Of a stretch of 61,133 nucleotides of DNA, positions 16,305 to 25,568 are shown in pieces. The DNA comes from Bacillus massiliigorillae (GTDB lineage: Bacteria; Bacillota; Bacilli; Bacillales; DSM-1321), in the NCBI RefSeq assembly GCF_000380245.2, contig NZ_HG428749.1:1-61133 (forward strand). The letters are read 5' to 3'. Made by a program: the position numbers and the translations under genes. How positions within the stretch are numbered: the stretch's first letter is position 1; each line of letters opens with the position of its first letter. The notes below the pieces were generated by a model. That model did no database searches, was not told the DNA's origin, and saw only the letters and a list, made by a program, of their open reading frames with translations.

Positions 16305-16954
16305 CCGTTAAGGCCCCCAAGAAGTTCATTAATGTTTTCAAAGACGATATTTATATCTTGTTGTCCATTAATGTTACGTAGCGTGCCTTTATCTTCATAG
16401 AAAGATAAAAGTGGCTGTGTTTGCTTCAGATTAACATCTAAACGATTTTGAACCGTTTCAGCGTTATCATCAGCACGTTGGTACAACTCTCCACCGCAAC
16501 GATCACATTCACCCTCTTTTGTAGGAGGATTGAACACTAGATGATAAGTAGCGCCACATTCTTTACAAATTCGTCTTCCTGTTAGTCTTTCCATTAAAAT
16601 GTCCTTATCAACATCTACGTTAATAACGTAATCGATTGGACGATTTAAATCAGAAAGAATGCTTTCTAACGCTTCAGCTTGTTCAACTGTACGTGGGAAA
16701 CCATCTAACAAGAAACCTAATTTGCAGTCGTCTTTACTAAGTCTTTCACGAACAATGCCAATAGTTACTTCATCAGGAACTAATTCGCCTTTATCCATGA
16801 ACGATTTAGCAAGTAGACCAAGTTCCGTTCCTTCTTTAATAGCAGCACGGAACATATCTCCAGTAGAGATATGAGGGATGTTATAGTTTTCTACAATTTT
16901 TTCAGCTTGAGTGCCTTTGCCTGCACCCGGTAGCCCCATAAGAACGAGATTCAT
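16301..16954 (-). CDS. adk: Adenylate kinase
   Basis: This 217-aa enzyme interconverts ATP, ADP and AMP. It has the P-loop GLPGAGKGTQ at residues 7-16 and a long LID domain with four zinc-binding cysteines (ICKECGATYH ... CDRCG), the Gram-positive form. It lies between secY and map, as is usual in the spc operon. The Shine-Dalgarno is GAGGGGG. Confidence 0.98.
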   Translation of the reverse strand: MNLVLMGLPGAGKGTQAEKIVENYNIPHISTGDMFRAAIKEGTELGLLAKSFMDKGELVPDEVTIGIVRERLSKDDCKLGFLLDGFPRTVEQAEALESILSDLNRPIDYVINVDVDKDILMERLTGRRICKECGATYHLVFNPPTKEGECDRCGGELYQRADDNAETVQNRLDVNLKQTQPLLSFYEDKGTLRNINGQQDINIVFENINELLGGLNG

Positions 16955-17018
16955 TATTTTTCCCCCTCAAAACTCCATAATTGGTTTGGGGAACTTATAG
17001 AATATGTTCCCAAACCGA

Positions 17019-18311
17019 TTATTTTATAAAACCTTTGTAATGTCGTTTTACAAGTTGTGCTTCTAGCCCTTTCATCGTTTCGAGAGCAACACCTACTACG
17101 ATTAGTAAGCTTGTTCCCCCGATTTGAACAGATTGCGGTAGACCTGCAAACTTAATAAAGAACACCGGTAAAATCGCAATAACTGCAAGGAATAGTGATC
17201 CAACTAGTGTAAGACGTGACAATACTCGGCTTAAGTATTCTTGAGTACTTTTACCAGGTCTAATACCTGGCACATAGCCACCTTGCTTCTTTAAGTTCTC
17301 TGCAACTTGTTCAGGATTAACCTGTACAAACGCATAGAAGTAAGAGAATGCAATGATTAAGGCAATGTATATAACCATACCAACAGGATGGCTGTAATTA
17401 AAGTACTTAATTACGGCTTCTGTAAAGCTGTTAGGCTCAAAGAATCCTGCGATAAGTGGCGGTGTCATAATAAAAGACACTGCGAAGATTACAGGAATTA
17501 CACCTGCTGCATTAACTTTTAAAGGTAAATGCGTTGATTGCCCTCCAACAGGAGCACGACCGGACGTACGCTTAGCGTACTGAATCGGTATTTTACGTAA
17601 AGCTTGTTGGATGAAAATTACACCCACAATAATTGCAATTACAGCAAGAGCAATTAAGACAATAGTTACGATTCGAATGAAAAGTGCATCTCCAGCATCT
17701 TGAATTTGTTGAGCGTAGATTTGATTTACCGTATTTGGTAAAGCAGCTACGATACCAGCAAAGATGATGATAGAAATACCATTGCCTACACCTTTCGCTG
17801 TGATTTGTTCACCAAGCCACATTAGAAAAGCAGTACCAGCCGTTAATACAACTGCAATTAAAAGATAAGTTGTAATTCCTGGATCTGTAATCAGCTGTCC
17901 ATTAGCCATGCTATTGAAACCGTATGACATACCAAGAGCTTGAATAAACCCAAGTACGATCGTTCCATAGCGGGTAAACTGAGCTAATTTACGTCTACCT
18001 ACTTCACCTTGCTTCGACCATTCCGTAAATTTAGGCACTACGTCCATTTGCAATAAAGAAATGATAATAGATGCTGTAATGTACGGCATGATTCCCATAG
18101 CCAGAATGGAGAAGTTCTTCAGGGCTCCACCACCAAATGTATTTAGTACTCCAAATACACCTAGTTGGTCTTGCGCCTTCAGAATCTCTGCATTCACATG
18201 TGGTACAGGAATGAATGTTCCGATACGGAAAACAATCAACATTAACAAGGTAAAGAAGATTTTATTCCGTATTTCGCCCACGCGCATAAAATTGGAGATT
18301 GTGCGGAACAT
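17019..18311 (-). CDS. secY: Protein translocase channel subunit SecY
   Basis: This 430-aa membrane protein has ten predicted transmembrane segments. Family blocks include the plug and pore region (GIMPYITASIIISLLQM), MWLGEQITAKGVGNGIS, and the C-terminal GIRPGKSTQEYLSRVL, near the SecA and ribosome contact loops. It forms the SecYEG channel with SecE, also encoded in this window. Its start overlaps the rplO stop (TAATG). Confidence 0.98.
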   Translation of the reverse strand: MFRTISNFMRVGEIRNKIFFTLLMLIVFRIGTFIPVPHVNAEILKAQDQLGVFGVLNTFGGGALKNFSILAMGIMPYITASIIISLLQMDVVPKFTEWSKQGEVGRRKLAQFTRYGTIVLGFIQALGMSYGFNSMANGQLITDPGITTYLLIAVVLTAGTAFLMWLGEQITAKGVGNGISIIIFAGIVAALPNTVNQIYAQQIQDAGDALFIRIVTIVLIALAVIAIIVGVIFIQQALRKIPIQYAKRTSGRAPVGGQSTHLPLKVNAAGVIPVIFAVSFIMTPPLIAGFFEPNSFTEAVIKYFNYSHPVGMVIYIALIIAFSYFYAFVQVNPEQVAENLKKQGGYVPGIRPGKSTQEYLSRVLSRLTLVGSLFLAVIAILPVFFIKFAGLPQSVQIGGTSLLIVVGVALETMKGLEAQLVKRHYKGFIK

Positions 18312-18751
18312 TAAATCACCTCAGTTTGACCGCCAGCAGCTTCAATTGCTTCTTTTGCAGCAGAGGAGAATTTGTTAGCTTTTACTGTAAGCTTTTTCTC
18401 AATCTTACCGTTAGCAAGAATTTTGATTCCTGCTTTTTCTTTTTTCACAACACCAGTTTCAATAAGAAGAGCTGGAGTTACTTCAGTTCCGTTTTCGAAA
18501 ACGTTAAGAGTGTCTAAGTTAACAACAGCGTAATCTTTACGGTTGATGTTAGTGAATCCGCGTTTTGGTAAACGTCTGAATAATGGTGTTTGACCACCTT
18601 CAAATCCTAAACGTACTCCGCCGCCTGAACGAGCGTTTTGACCTTTATGACCTTTACCAGCTGTTTTACCGTTACCAGATCCGATACCGCGTCCTTTACG
18701 TTTACGATCTTGACGAGAACCTTCTGCAGGTTTTAATTCATGAAGTTTCAT
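18311..18751 (-). CDS. rplO: 50S ribosomal protein uL15
   Basis: This 146-aa protein begins MKLHELKPAEGSRQDRKRKG with the Gly- and Arg-rich N-terminal extension that penetrates the 23S rRNA. The ATG at 18751 follows AAGGAGG at good spacing; an in-frame start three codons upstream overlaps that site. It overlaps secY by one base. Confidence 0.98.
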   Translation of the reverse strand: MKLHELKPAEGSRQDRKRKGRGIGSGNGKTAGKGHKGQNARSGGGVRLGFEGGQTPLFRRLPKRGFTNINRKDYAVVNLDTLNVFENGTEVTPALLIETGVVKKEKAGIKILANGKIEKKLTVKANKFSSAAKEAIEAAGGQTEVI

Positions 18752-18783
18752 TATGGGCACCTCCTTGTTAAGAAAAAATAATA

Positions 18784-18966
18784 TTATTGTTCTTTGACAG
18801 TAACAAGATGAGAAACCTTATTAATCATACCGCGAATAGCAGCATTATCATCAAGAACCACTGTTTGATGCATTTTACGTAAACCTAGCGTATTAACAGT
18901 CACGCGTTGGTCTTGTGGACGACCAATTAAGCTACGAGTGAGGGTAATTTCTAATTTATTAGCCAT
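18784..18966 (-). CDS. rpmD: 50S ribosomal protein uL30
   Basis: This 60-aa single-domain protein starts MANKLEITLTRSLIGRPQDQ and includes the conserved TLGLRKMHQTV block. It follows rpsE by 13 nt in the spc operon. Confidence 0.98.
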   Translation of the reverse strand: MANKLEITLTRSLIGRPQDQRVTVNTLGLRKMHQTVVLDDNAAIRGMINKVSHLVTVKEQ

Positions 18967-18979
18967 TATATTTCCCTCC

Positions 18980-19486
18980 TTATCCTAACAGTTCTTCTAC
19001 TGATTTGCCACGTAGTTTCGCAACGTCCTCAGCACGTTTTAATTGCTTTAATCCGTCCATAGTTGCACGAACCATATTAATAGGCGTGTTAGAGCCTAGA
19101 GATTTTGAAAGAATATCAGCTACACCAGCTAATTCAAGTACCGCACGTACTGGACCACCAGCGATAACTCCTGTACCTTCTGCAGCAGGTTTTAAAAGAA
19201 TTTGTCCTGCTCCAAAATGTCCAAGAACTTCGTGAGGGATACTTGTATTTACCATAGGTACTGAGATTAAGTTCTTTTTAGCATCTTCAATTGCTTTACG
19301 GATTGCATCTGGCACTTCTTGTGCTTTACCAGTACCGAATCCAACATTACCGTTTTTGTCACCAACAACAACTAGTGCTGTAAAGCGGAAACGACGTCCA
19401 CCTTTTACAACTTTAGCTACACGGTTAACGGTAACTACGCGTTCTTCAAGTTCTAATTTATTAGGATCAATACGACGCATGTTCAT
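18980..19486 (-). CDS. rpsE: 30S ribosomal protein uS5
   Basis: This 168-aa protein carries the double-stranded-RNA-binding-like N-terminal domain (VAKVVKGGRRFRFTALVVVG) and the C-terminal domain GGPVRAVLELAGV. It lines the mRNA entry tunnel and affects decoding accuracy. Two ATGs lie 6 nt apart; the first (19486) has the better spacing to GGAGG, while the second gives the usual MRRIDP start. Confidence 0.97.
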   Translation of the reverse strand: MNMRRIDPNKLELEERVVTVNRVAKVVKGGRRFRFTALVVVGDKNGNVGFGTGKAQEVPDAIRKAIEDAKKNLISVPMVNTSIPHEVLGHFGAGQILLKPAAEGTGVIAGGPVRAVLELAGVADILSKSLGSNTPINMVRATMDGLKQLKRAEDVAKLRGKSVEELLG

Positions 19487-19504
19487 TTGTCCCTCCTTTT
19501 TACA

Positions 19505-19867
19505 TTAAAATTGTAAGCCGTTTTCACGAGCAGCATCTGCTAATGCTTTTACACGGCCGTGGAAAAGGTATCCTCCGCGGTCAAATACCACTTCTGAATA
19601 TCCTTTTTCTACTGCGCTTTTAGCGATGTTTGCGCCAACTGTTTGAGCTGCTTCGATGTTACTTGTGCTAGCAAGTTCAAGGCCTTTGTCTTGAGTTGAA
19701 GCACTTGCAAGTGTTACGCCGTTTACATCATCAATTAGTTGAGCGTAAATGTGCTTGTTTGAACGGAACACATTTAAACGAGGACGAGCTTCCGTTCCAG
19801 AAAGTTTAGCACGAACACGAGCATGTCTTTTCTGACGAACAGCATTTTTGTCAAGCTTCGAAATCAT
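19505..19867 (-). CDS. rplR: 50S ribosomal protein uL18
   Basis: This 120-aa 5S rRNA-binding protein begins MISKLDKNAVRQKRHARVRA and has FRSNKHIYAQLIDD and FDRGGYLFHGRVKALADAAR. With L5 it docks 5S rRNA on the large subunit. It lies between rplF and rpsE. Confidence 0.98.
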   Translation of the reverse strand: MISKLDKNAVRQKRHARVRAKLSGTEARPRLNVFRSNKHIYAQLIDDVNGVTLASASTQDKGLELASTSNIEAAQTVGANIAKSAVEKGYSEVVFDRGGYLFHGRVKALADAARENGLQF

Positions 19868-19899
19868 TTATGACACTCCTTTCATATACTTATGCGATC

Positions 19900-20439
19900 T
19901 TACTTACCAGTTTTACCTTCTTTACGACGTACATATTCGCCTTCGTAACGAATACCTTTACCTTTGTAAGGTTCTGGCGGACGAACGTCACGGATATTTG
20001 CTGCTAATGCACCAACACGTTCTTTGTTCGTACCTTTTACGATAACTTTTGTATTTGAAGGAACTTCGATTTCAATTCCTGCTTCTGGTTCAATCTCAAC
20101 AGGGTGAGAGTATCCAACGTTTAGAACTAGTTTAGTACCTTGCTTTTGTGCACGGTAACCAACACCGATAAGTTCTAAAGACTTTTCAAAGCCTTTTGAT
20201 ACACCTTCAACCATGTTAGCAAGAACAGCACGAGTTGTACCATGAATAGTACGGTGTTCTTTTGAATCAGAAGGACGAGATAATGTAATCACGTTCTCTT
20301 CTTGTGTGATAGTGATCTCTGGATTAAAAGAACGAGTTAATTCGCCTTTTGGTCCCTTTACAGTAACTGCGTTTTCTGCTGCAATAGTTACTGTAACTCC
20401 AGCTGGAACCTCGATTGGTTTTTTACCTATACGAGACAT
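19900..20439 (-). CDS. rplF: 50S ribosomal protein uL6
   Basis: This 179-aa, two-domain protein begins MSRIGKKPIEVPAGVTVTI and ends with RPPEPYKGKGIRYEGEYVRR, the segment nearest the sarcin-ricin loop. It lies between rpsH and rplR in the spc operon. Confidence 0.98.
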   Translation of the reverse strand: MSRIGKKPIEVPAGVTVTIAAENAVTVKGPKGELTRSFNPEITITQEENVITLSRPSDSKEHRTIHGTTRAVLANMVEGVSKGFEKSLELIGVGYRAQKQGTKLVLNVGYSHPVEIEPEAGIEIEVPSNTKVIVKGTNKERVGALAANIRDVRPPEPYKGKGIRYEGEYVRRKEGKTGK

Positions 20440-20468
20440 TTAGTGCACCTCCATTCGTGAAAAAAATA

Positions 20469-20867
20469 TTACCAAACGTATGCTAGTACTTCTCCACCAA
20501 TTTTCTTAGCGCGTGCTTCTTTATCAGTTACAACGCCTTGAGAAGTAGAAACGATTGCGATACCTAAACCGTTAAGTACACGAGGTACTTCTCCAGCTTT
20601 AGCATACACACGTAGACCTGGCTTAGAAATACGTTTAAGACCAGTAATTACACGTTCATTATTTGAACCGTATTTTAAGAAGATACGGATGATTCCTTGT
20701 TTGTTGTCTTCAATTAGTTCAACATCGCGGATGAAGCCCTCACGTTTTAAGATTTCTGCAACATCAGCTTTAATCTTAGAAGCAGGAAGCTCAAGTTTTT
20801 CGTGACGCACCATATTAGCGTTACGAATACGAGTAAGCATATCTGCGATTGGATCTGTCATGACCAT
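20469..20867 (-). CDS. rpsH: 30S ribosomal protein uS8
   Basis: This 132-aa protein begins MVMTDPIADMLTRIRNANMV and has the RNA-binding STSQGVVTDKEAR block. It is a primary 16S binder organising the central domain. In E. coli S8 is the spc-operon repressor; I see no obvious S8 target mimic here. Confidence 0.98.
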   Translation of the reverse strand: MVMTDPIADMLTRIRNANMVRHEKLELPASKIKADVAEILKREGFIRDVELIEDNKQGIIRIFLKYGSNNERVITGLKRISKPGLRVYAKAGEVPRVLNGLGIAIVSTSQGVVTDKEARAKKIGGEVLAYVW

Positions 20868-20897
20868 TTATTTTTACCTCCTTCCCAAAATCGGGTT

Positions 20898-21083
20898 TTA
20901 CCAGCTAGCTTTTTTCACGCCAGGAATTTGTCCTTTATATGCAAGTTCACGGAAACAAATACGGCAAAGCTTAAATTTACGGTACACAGAGTGTGGACGA
21001 CCACAGCGCTCACAGCGAGTGTACTCTTGTACTTTAAACTTAGGTGTGCGCTTTTGTTTCACGACCATAGATTTTTTAGCCAC
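20898..21083 (-). CDS. rpsN: 30S ribosomal protein uS14, zinc-binding (C+) form
   Basis: This 61-aa protein carries CxxC ... CxxC (CERCGRPHS ... CRIC) for one zinc ion. This is the short, zinc-dependent type usual in the Bacillus spc operon. Many Bacilli also hold a zinc-free paralogue elsewhere for zinc starvation; none is in this window. Confidence 0.98.
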   Translation of the reverse strand: MAKKSMVVKQKRTPKFKVQEYTRCERCGRPHSVYRKFKLCRICFRELAYKGQIPGVKKASW

Positions 21084-21107
21084 GTTTACGCCTCCCTTTA
21101 TTTTAAA

Positions 21108-21647
21108 TTACTTTTGGAACGGCATTCCTAATGAAGTAAGCAATTCACGAGCTTCTTCGTCAGTATTTGCCGTAGTAACGATTACGATATCCATTCCACG
21201 AACTTTGCTTACTTTATCGTAGTCAATTTCAGGGAAGATTAATTGTTCTTTAACACCAAGAGTGTAGTTTCCGCGACCATCGAAAGATTTCTTAGAAACC
21301 CCACGGAAGTCACGTACACGTGGTAAAGAAACAGATACTAACTTGTCTAGGAATTCGTACATGCGTTCGCCGCGAAGAGTAACTTTCGCACCGATAGGCA
21401 TACCTTCACGTAGACGGAAGCCAGCGATAGATTTTTTTGCCTTAGTTACAACAGGTTTTTGACCTGTGATTTGGCTTAATTCTTCCACTGCATTGTCAAG
21501 AGCTTTAGCGTTTGCTACAGCATCACCTACACCCATGTTGATAACGATCTTATCAACTTTAGGAGTTTGCATTACAGATTTATAGTTAAACTTGCTCACT
21601 AGAGCAGGAACGATTTCATTTGTATACTTTTCCTTTAGGCGGTTCAT
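21108..21647 (-). CDS. rplE: 50S ribosomal protein uL5
   Basis: This 179-aa protein begins MNRLKEKYTNEIVPALVSKF. It binds 5S rRNA and contacts P-site tRNA and S13. The ATG at 21647 lies 7 nt after GGGAGG; the frame extends 6 codons further up through the ribosome-binding site, which I exclude. Confidence 0.98.
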   Translation of the reverse strand: MNRLKEKYTNEIVPALVSKFNYKSVMQTPKVDKIVINMGVGDAVANAKALDNAVEELSQITGQKPVVTKAKKSIAGFRLREGMPIGAKVTLRGERMYEFLDKLVSVSLPRVRDFRGVSKKSFDGRGNYTLGVKEQLIFPEIDYDKVSKVRGMDIVIVTTANTDEEARELLTSLGMPFQK

Positions 21648-21672
21648 TAGAGTACCTCCCTTCATTTATTAC

Positions 21673-21984
21673 TTATTTATCTAAGGATTCACCCGATTTT
21701 ACAGCAACGCGTACTTTGTTTCCATCAACTGTTTTGTAACCAACACGAGTTGGAGCACCAGTTTTAGGATCAAGTGGCATTACGTTTGAAACGTGGATTG
21801 CAGCTTCTTGGCTGATGATTCCTCCTTGAGGATTCAGTTGAGATGGTTTAGCGTGTTTCTTCACGATGTTAACACCTTCAACCAATACACGGTTTTTCTT
21901 TGGGTATGCTTCAAGGATAACGCCTTGTTTGCCTTTATCCTTACCAGAGATGACTACTACTTTGTCACCTTTTTTTACATGCAT
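21673..21984 (-). CDS. rplX: 50S ribosomal protein uL24
   Basis: This 103-aa protein has an N-terminal KOW motif (MHVKKGDKVVVISGKDKGKQ). It initiates 50S assembly near the exit tunnel. It follows rplN by 40 nt. Confidence 0.98.
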   Translation of the reverse strand: MHVKKGDKVVVISGKDKGKQGVILEAYPKKNRVLVEGVNIVKKHAKPSQLNPQGGIISQEAAIHVSNVMPLDPKTGAPTRVGYKTVDGNKVRVAVKSGESLDK

Positions 21985-22024
21985 AGCTTCGCACCTCCTT
22001 GAAAGGCTTTTACGAGAATTTACA

Positions 22025-22393
22025 TTACAGTACTTCTGGAGCTAGTGAAACGATCTTCATGAAGTTATTATCACGAAGTTCACGTGCAACCGGTCCGAAG
22101 ATACGAGTTCCACGAGGACCTTTATCGTCTTTGATAATTACACAAGCATTTTCGTCAAACTTGATGTAAGAACCATCTTTACGACGCATGCCTGACTTAG
22201 TACGAACAACAACTGCTTTAACTACGTCGCCTTTTTTAACAACGCCACCTGGTGTTGCTTGTTTTACTGTACAAACGATAACATCACCAATGTTAGCCGT
22301 TTTACGACCAGAACCACCAAGAACTTTAATTGTTAAAACTTCACGTGCGCCAGAGTTGTCAGCGACTTTTAAACGGGATTCTTGTTGAATCAT
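22025..22393 (-). CDS. rplN: 50S ribosomal protein uL14
   Basis: This 122-aa beta-barrel protein begins MIQQESRLKVADNSGAREVL and forms an intersubunit bridge; in Bacilli it is also the docking site of the silencing factor RsfS. The ATG at 22393 follows AAGGAGG; an upstream TTG in frame is rejected. Confidence 0.98.
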   Translation of the reverse strand: MIQQESRLKVADNSGAREVLTIKVLGGSGRKTANIGDVIVCTVKQATPGGVVKKGDVVKAVVVRTKSGMRRKDGSYIKFDENACVIIKDDKGPRGTRIFGPVARELRDNNFMKIVSLAPEVL

Positions 22394-22439
22394 GTTCAAG
22401 ACCTCCTTCCGGAATTTACTTTATCCGAACAGAATTTAA

Positions 22440-22703
22440 TTAGATAATAACAGCTTTCTCTACTACTTCTACAAGACGGAAGCGTTTTGTAGCAGATAGT
22501 GGACGAGTTTCCATGATTTTTACTACGTCACCGATTTTAGCAACGTTTTGCTCATCATGCGCTTTGAATTTTTTAGAGTATTTAACACGCTTTCCGTATA
22601 ATTTGTGTGTCTTATACGTTTCTACCTGAACAGTAATAGTTTTATCCATTTTGTCAGATACTACACGACCTGTGTAGACTTTGCGTTGGTTACGTTCACT
22701 CAT
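22440..22703 (-). CDS. rpsQ: 30S ribosomal protein uS17
   Basis: This 87-aa OB-fold protein with VYTGRVVSDKMDKTITVQVE near the N-terminus is a primary 16S rRNA binder. It lies between rpmC and rplN in the S10-spc array. Confidence 0.98.
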   Translation of the reverse strand: MSERNQRKVYTGRVVSDKMDKTITVQVETYKTHKLYGKRVKYSKKFKAHDEQNVAKIGDVVKIMETRPLSATKRFRLVEVVEKAVII

Positions 22704-22726
22704 GTGTGCAAACCTCCTCTCGATTA

Positions 22727-22927
22727 TTAATTGTTGGCACTGATCTCTCTTTGACGAACAACAGTTTTCATACGAGCGATCGATTTGCGTACTTCACGAA
22801 TACGTGCAGTATTTTCAAGTTGCCCAGTTGCTAACTGGAAACGAAGATTAAATAATTCTTCTTTAAGCGATTTTACTTTTTGTTCAATTTCAGCAGTGGT
22901 TAAGTCTTTGATTTCATTAACTTTCAT
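22727..22927 (-). CDS. rpmC: 50S ribosomal protein uL29
   Basis: This 66-aa helical protein begins MKVNEIKDLTTAEIEQKVKS and sits at the tunnel exit near the SRP and trigger-factor site. I take the ATG at 22927, giving the usual family start. Translation overlaps the rplP stop by 11 nt, suggesting coupling. Confidence 0.97.
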   Translation of the reverse strand: MKVNEIKDLTTAEIEQKVKSLKEELFNLRFQLATGQLENTARIREVRKSIARMKTVVRQREISANN

Positions 22928-23351
22928 TTGATTCACCACCATTTTCTTCTCGTTTCACGAACTTACATTTAACTGGAAGTTTGTGCATAGCAAGACGTAA
23001 AGCTTCACGTGCGATTTCTTCAGATACACCTGAGATTTCGAACATTACTTTACCAGGTTTAACAACAGCAACCCAACCTTCTGGAGCACCTTTACCAGAA
23101 CCCATTCGGACTTCTAGAGGTTTTGCAGTGTAAGGCTTGCTTGGGAAAATTTTAATCCAAACTTTACCGCCACGTTTCATGTAACGTGTCATGGCAATAC
23201 GAGCAGATTCGATTTGGCGGTTAGTAATCCAAGATGCTTCAAGAGCTTGAAGACCGAATTCACCGAAATGAACTTCAGTACCACCTTTTGCACGACCTCT
23301 CATCTTTCCGCGGTGTTCGCGACGATATTTAACGCGTTTAGGCATTAACAT
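22917..23351 (-). CDS. rplP: 50S ribosomal protein uL16
   Basis: This 144-aa protein begins MLMPKRVKYRREHRGKMRGR and contains YMKRGGKVWIKIFPSKPYTA and MGSGKGAPEGWVAVV. It is needed for peptidyl-transferase centre architecture. It starts 2 nt after rpsC and overlaps rpmC. Confidence 0.98.
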   Translation of the reverse strand: MLMPKRVKYRREHRGKMRGRAKGGTEVHFGEFGLQALEASWITNRQIESARIAMTRYMKRGGKVWIKIFPSKPYTAKPLEVRMGSGKGAPEGWVAVVKPGKVMFEISGVSEEIAREALRLAMHKLPVKCKFVKREENGGESNES

Positions 23352-23353
23352 GA

Positions 23354-24010
23354 TTAATTTCCTCCTTCCTCGGATTTCTTCTTAGTAGGAAGGACTTCTC
23401 CGCGATAGATCCATACTTTAACACCAAGCTTACCATAAGTAGTATCAGCTTCAGCGTGAGCATAATCTATATCAGCGCGAAGTGTATGAAGTGGAACAGT
23501 TCCTTCGCTGTATTGTTCTGAACGAGCGATATCAGCGCCACCAAGACGACCAGATACCATTGTTTTAATACCTTTAGCTCCTGAACGCATTGAGCGTTGG
23601 ATAGCTTGTTTTTGTGCACGACGGAAAGATACACGGTTTTCTAATTGACGAGCAATGTTCTCAGCAACTAGTTTAGCGTCTAAATCCGCACGCTTGATTT
23701 CGATAATGTTGATGTGTACGCGTTTGCCAGTAAGTTGGTTTAACGCTTTACGAAGTGCTTCAACTTCAGTACCACCTTTACCGATAACCATTCCTGGTTT
23801 TGCAGTGTGAACTGAGATGTTGATGCGATTAGCAGCACGTTCAATTTCAACCTTTGATACAGAAGCGTCATTTAAACGTTTCGCGATGTATTCACGAACT
23901 TTAAGATCTTCATGTAAAAGATTTGCATAGTCTTTGTCTGCGTACCATTTTGATTCCCAATCACGGATAACACCGATACGCAAACCTATTGGATTGACCT
24001 TTTGACCCAC
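23354..24010 (-). CDS. rpsC: 30S ribosomal protein uS3
   Basis: This 218-aa protein has a type-II KH domain (MVIGKGGTEVEALRKAL) and the C-terminal domain GAKGIKTMVSGRLGGADIAR. It sits at the mRNA entry pore with helicase activity. It follows rplV by 3 nt. Confidence 0.98.
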   Translation of the reverse strand: MGQKVNPIGLRIGVIRDWESKWYADKDYANLLHEDLKVREYIAKRLNDASVSKVEIERAANRINISVHTAKPGMVIGKGGTEVEALRKALNQLTGKRVHINIIEIKRADLDAKLVAENIARQLENRVSFRRAQKQAIQRSMRSGAKGIKTMVSGRLGGADIARSEQYSEGTVPLHTLRADIDYAHAEADTTYGKLGVKVWIYRGEVLPTKKKSEEGGN

Positions 24011-24013
24011 GGA

Positions 24014-24355
24014 TTAACCCTCCTTCTTTTCTGATAACACGATAGTAATGTGTGAAGTACGTTTGTTAATAGCACTAGCACGGCCCATTGCACGAGGACG
24101 GAAACGTTTTAAAGTTGGTCCTTCGTTTACAAAAGCTTCATTTACTACTAAATTGTTAACATCCATTTCGTAGTTATGCTCAGCATTTGCCATAGCAGAT
24201 TTTAATAACTTTTCTACTACTGGTGATGCAGATTTTGGAGTATGACGAAGAATTGCGATTGCTTCGCCTACTTGCTTTCCTCGAATAAGATCGATTACTA
24301 GACGAACTTTACGAGGAGCGATACGAACTGTATTAGCAACAGCTTTAGCTTGCAT
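24014..24355 (-). CDS. rplV: 50S ribosomal protein uL22
   Basis: This 113-aa protein begins MQAKAVANTVRIAPRKVRLV; its long beta-hairpin (FVNEGPTLKRFRPRAMGRAS) lines the exit tunnel near the macrolide site. The hairpin looks wild type, with no duplication or deletion of the kind linked to macrolide resistance. Confidence 0.98.
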   Translation of the reverse strand: MQAKAVANTVRIAPRKVRLVIDLIRGKQVGEAIAILRHTPKSASPVVEKLLKSAMANAEHNYEMDVNNLVVNEAFVNEGPTLKRFRPRAMGRASAINKRTSHITIVLSEKKEG

Positions 24356-24372
24356 GAGATGCCCTCCTCTCG

Positions 24373-24651
24373 TTAACGTCTTGTTTTCTTATCGTCACTT
24401 GCGTGACCTTTGTAAGCGCGCGTTGGTGCGAACTCACCTAATTTATGACCTACCATATCTTCTGTAACATATACTGGAACGTGTTTACGTCCATCATATA
24501 CAGCGATAGTGTGACCGATGAATTGTGGGAAGATTGTAGAACGACGAGACCAAGTTTTGATAACTTGTTTCTTCTCAGTTTCGTTTAACTTCTCAACTTT
24601 AACCATTAAATGATCATCAACAAAAGGTCCTTTTTTAAGGCTGCGACCCAT
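24373..24651 (-). CDS. rpsS: 30S ribosomal protein uS19
   Basis: This 92-aa protein begins MGRSLKKGPFVDDHLMVKVE and has the conserved HKLGEFAPTRAYKGH near the C-terminus. It is a head protein next to S13. It lies between rplB and rplV. Confidence 0.98.
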   Translation of the reverse strand: MGRSLKKGPFVDDHLMVKVEKLNETEKKQVIKTWSRRSTIFPQFIGHTIAVYDGRKHVPVYVTEDMVGHKLGEFAPTRAYKGHASDDKKTRR

Positions 24652-24711
24652 GAGTGTACCTCCTCTCGTGATTGTCCTACGGTCCGTTTTGTGAACCGTA
24701 GCTCAACCCCG

Positions 24712-25542
24712 TTATTTTTTGCGACGACGTACGATAAACTTGTCGGATTTATTTTTCTTCTTACGTGTTTTAGCACCAAGAGTTGGTTTACCCCATGGAG
24801 ACATTGGTGATTTACGTCCGATTGGTGAACGTCCTTCACCACCACCGTGTGGGTGATCAACTGGGTTCATTACAGATCCACGTACAGTTGGGCGTTTACC
24901 TAACCAACGGTTACGGCCTGCTTTACCGATATTAATAAGTTCATGTTGTTCGTTACCAACTTGACCGATTGTAGCGCGACAAGTAGCAAGAATCATACGA
25001 ACTTCACCAGAGTTAAGACGTACTAATACGTAGCGTCCTTCTTTACCAAGTAATTGTGCAGATGTACCAGCAGAGCGAACTAACTGACCACCTTTACCAG
25101 GTTTTAATTCGATGTTGTGGATAACTGTACCCACTGGAATGTTTTGTAGTGGTAATGCGTTACCTACTTTGATGTCAGCATCAACGCCAGACATAATCTC
25201 CATACCAACTTCTAAGTTTTTTGGAGCTAAGATGTAACGTTTTTCACCGTCTACGTAATTAATTAATGCGATATTAGCCGAACGGTTCGGATCATATTCG
25301 ATAGTAGCAACGCGTCCTGGTATACCATCTTTATTGCGTTTGAAATCAATAATACGGTATTGACGCTTATGGCCGCCACCTTGATGACGAACAGTTAACT
25401 TACCTTGGTTATTACGGCCGCCTTTTTTGTGTAAAGGAGCAAGCAATGATTTTTCTGGAGTGCTTGTTGTGATTTCAGCAAAATCAGAAGCAGTCATATT
25501 GCGTCGACCATTAGAGGTAGGTTTATACTTTTTAATTGCCAT
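24712..25542 (-). CDS. rplB: 50S ribosomal protein uL2
   Basis: This 276-aa protein begins MAIKKYKPTSNGRRNMTASD. It contains NPVDHPHGGGEGRSPIG, including the His important for peptidyl transfer and subunit joining, and a basic C-terminal tail. It is the longest r-protein of the cluster and lies between rplW and rpsS. Confidence 0.98.
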   Translation of the reverse strand: MAIKKYKPTSNGRRNMTASDFAEITTSTPEKSLLAPLHKKGGRNNQGKLTVRHQGGGHKRQYRIIDFKRNKDGIPGRVATIEYDPNRSANIALINYVDGEKRYILAPKNLEVGMEIMSGVDADIKVGNALPLQNIPVGTVIHNIELKPGKGGQLVRSAGTSAQLLGKEGRYVLVRLNSGEVRMILATCRATIGQVGNEQHELINIGKAGRNRWLGKRPTVRGSVMNPVDHPHGGGEGRSPIGRKSPMSPWGKPTLGAKTRKKKNKSDKFIVRRRKK

Positions 25543-25568
25543 CTGTAGTTCCCTCCTTCTCTAAAAAA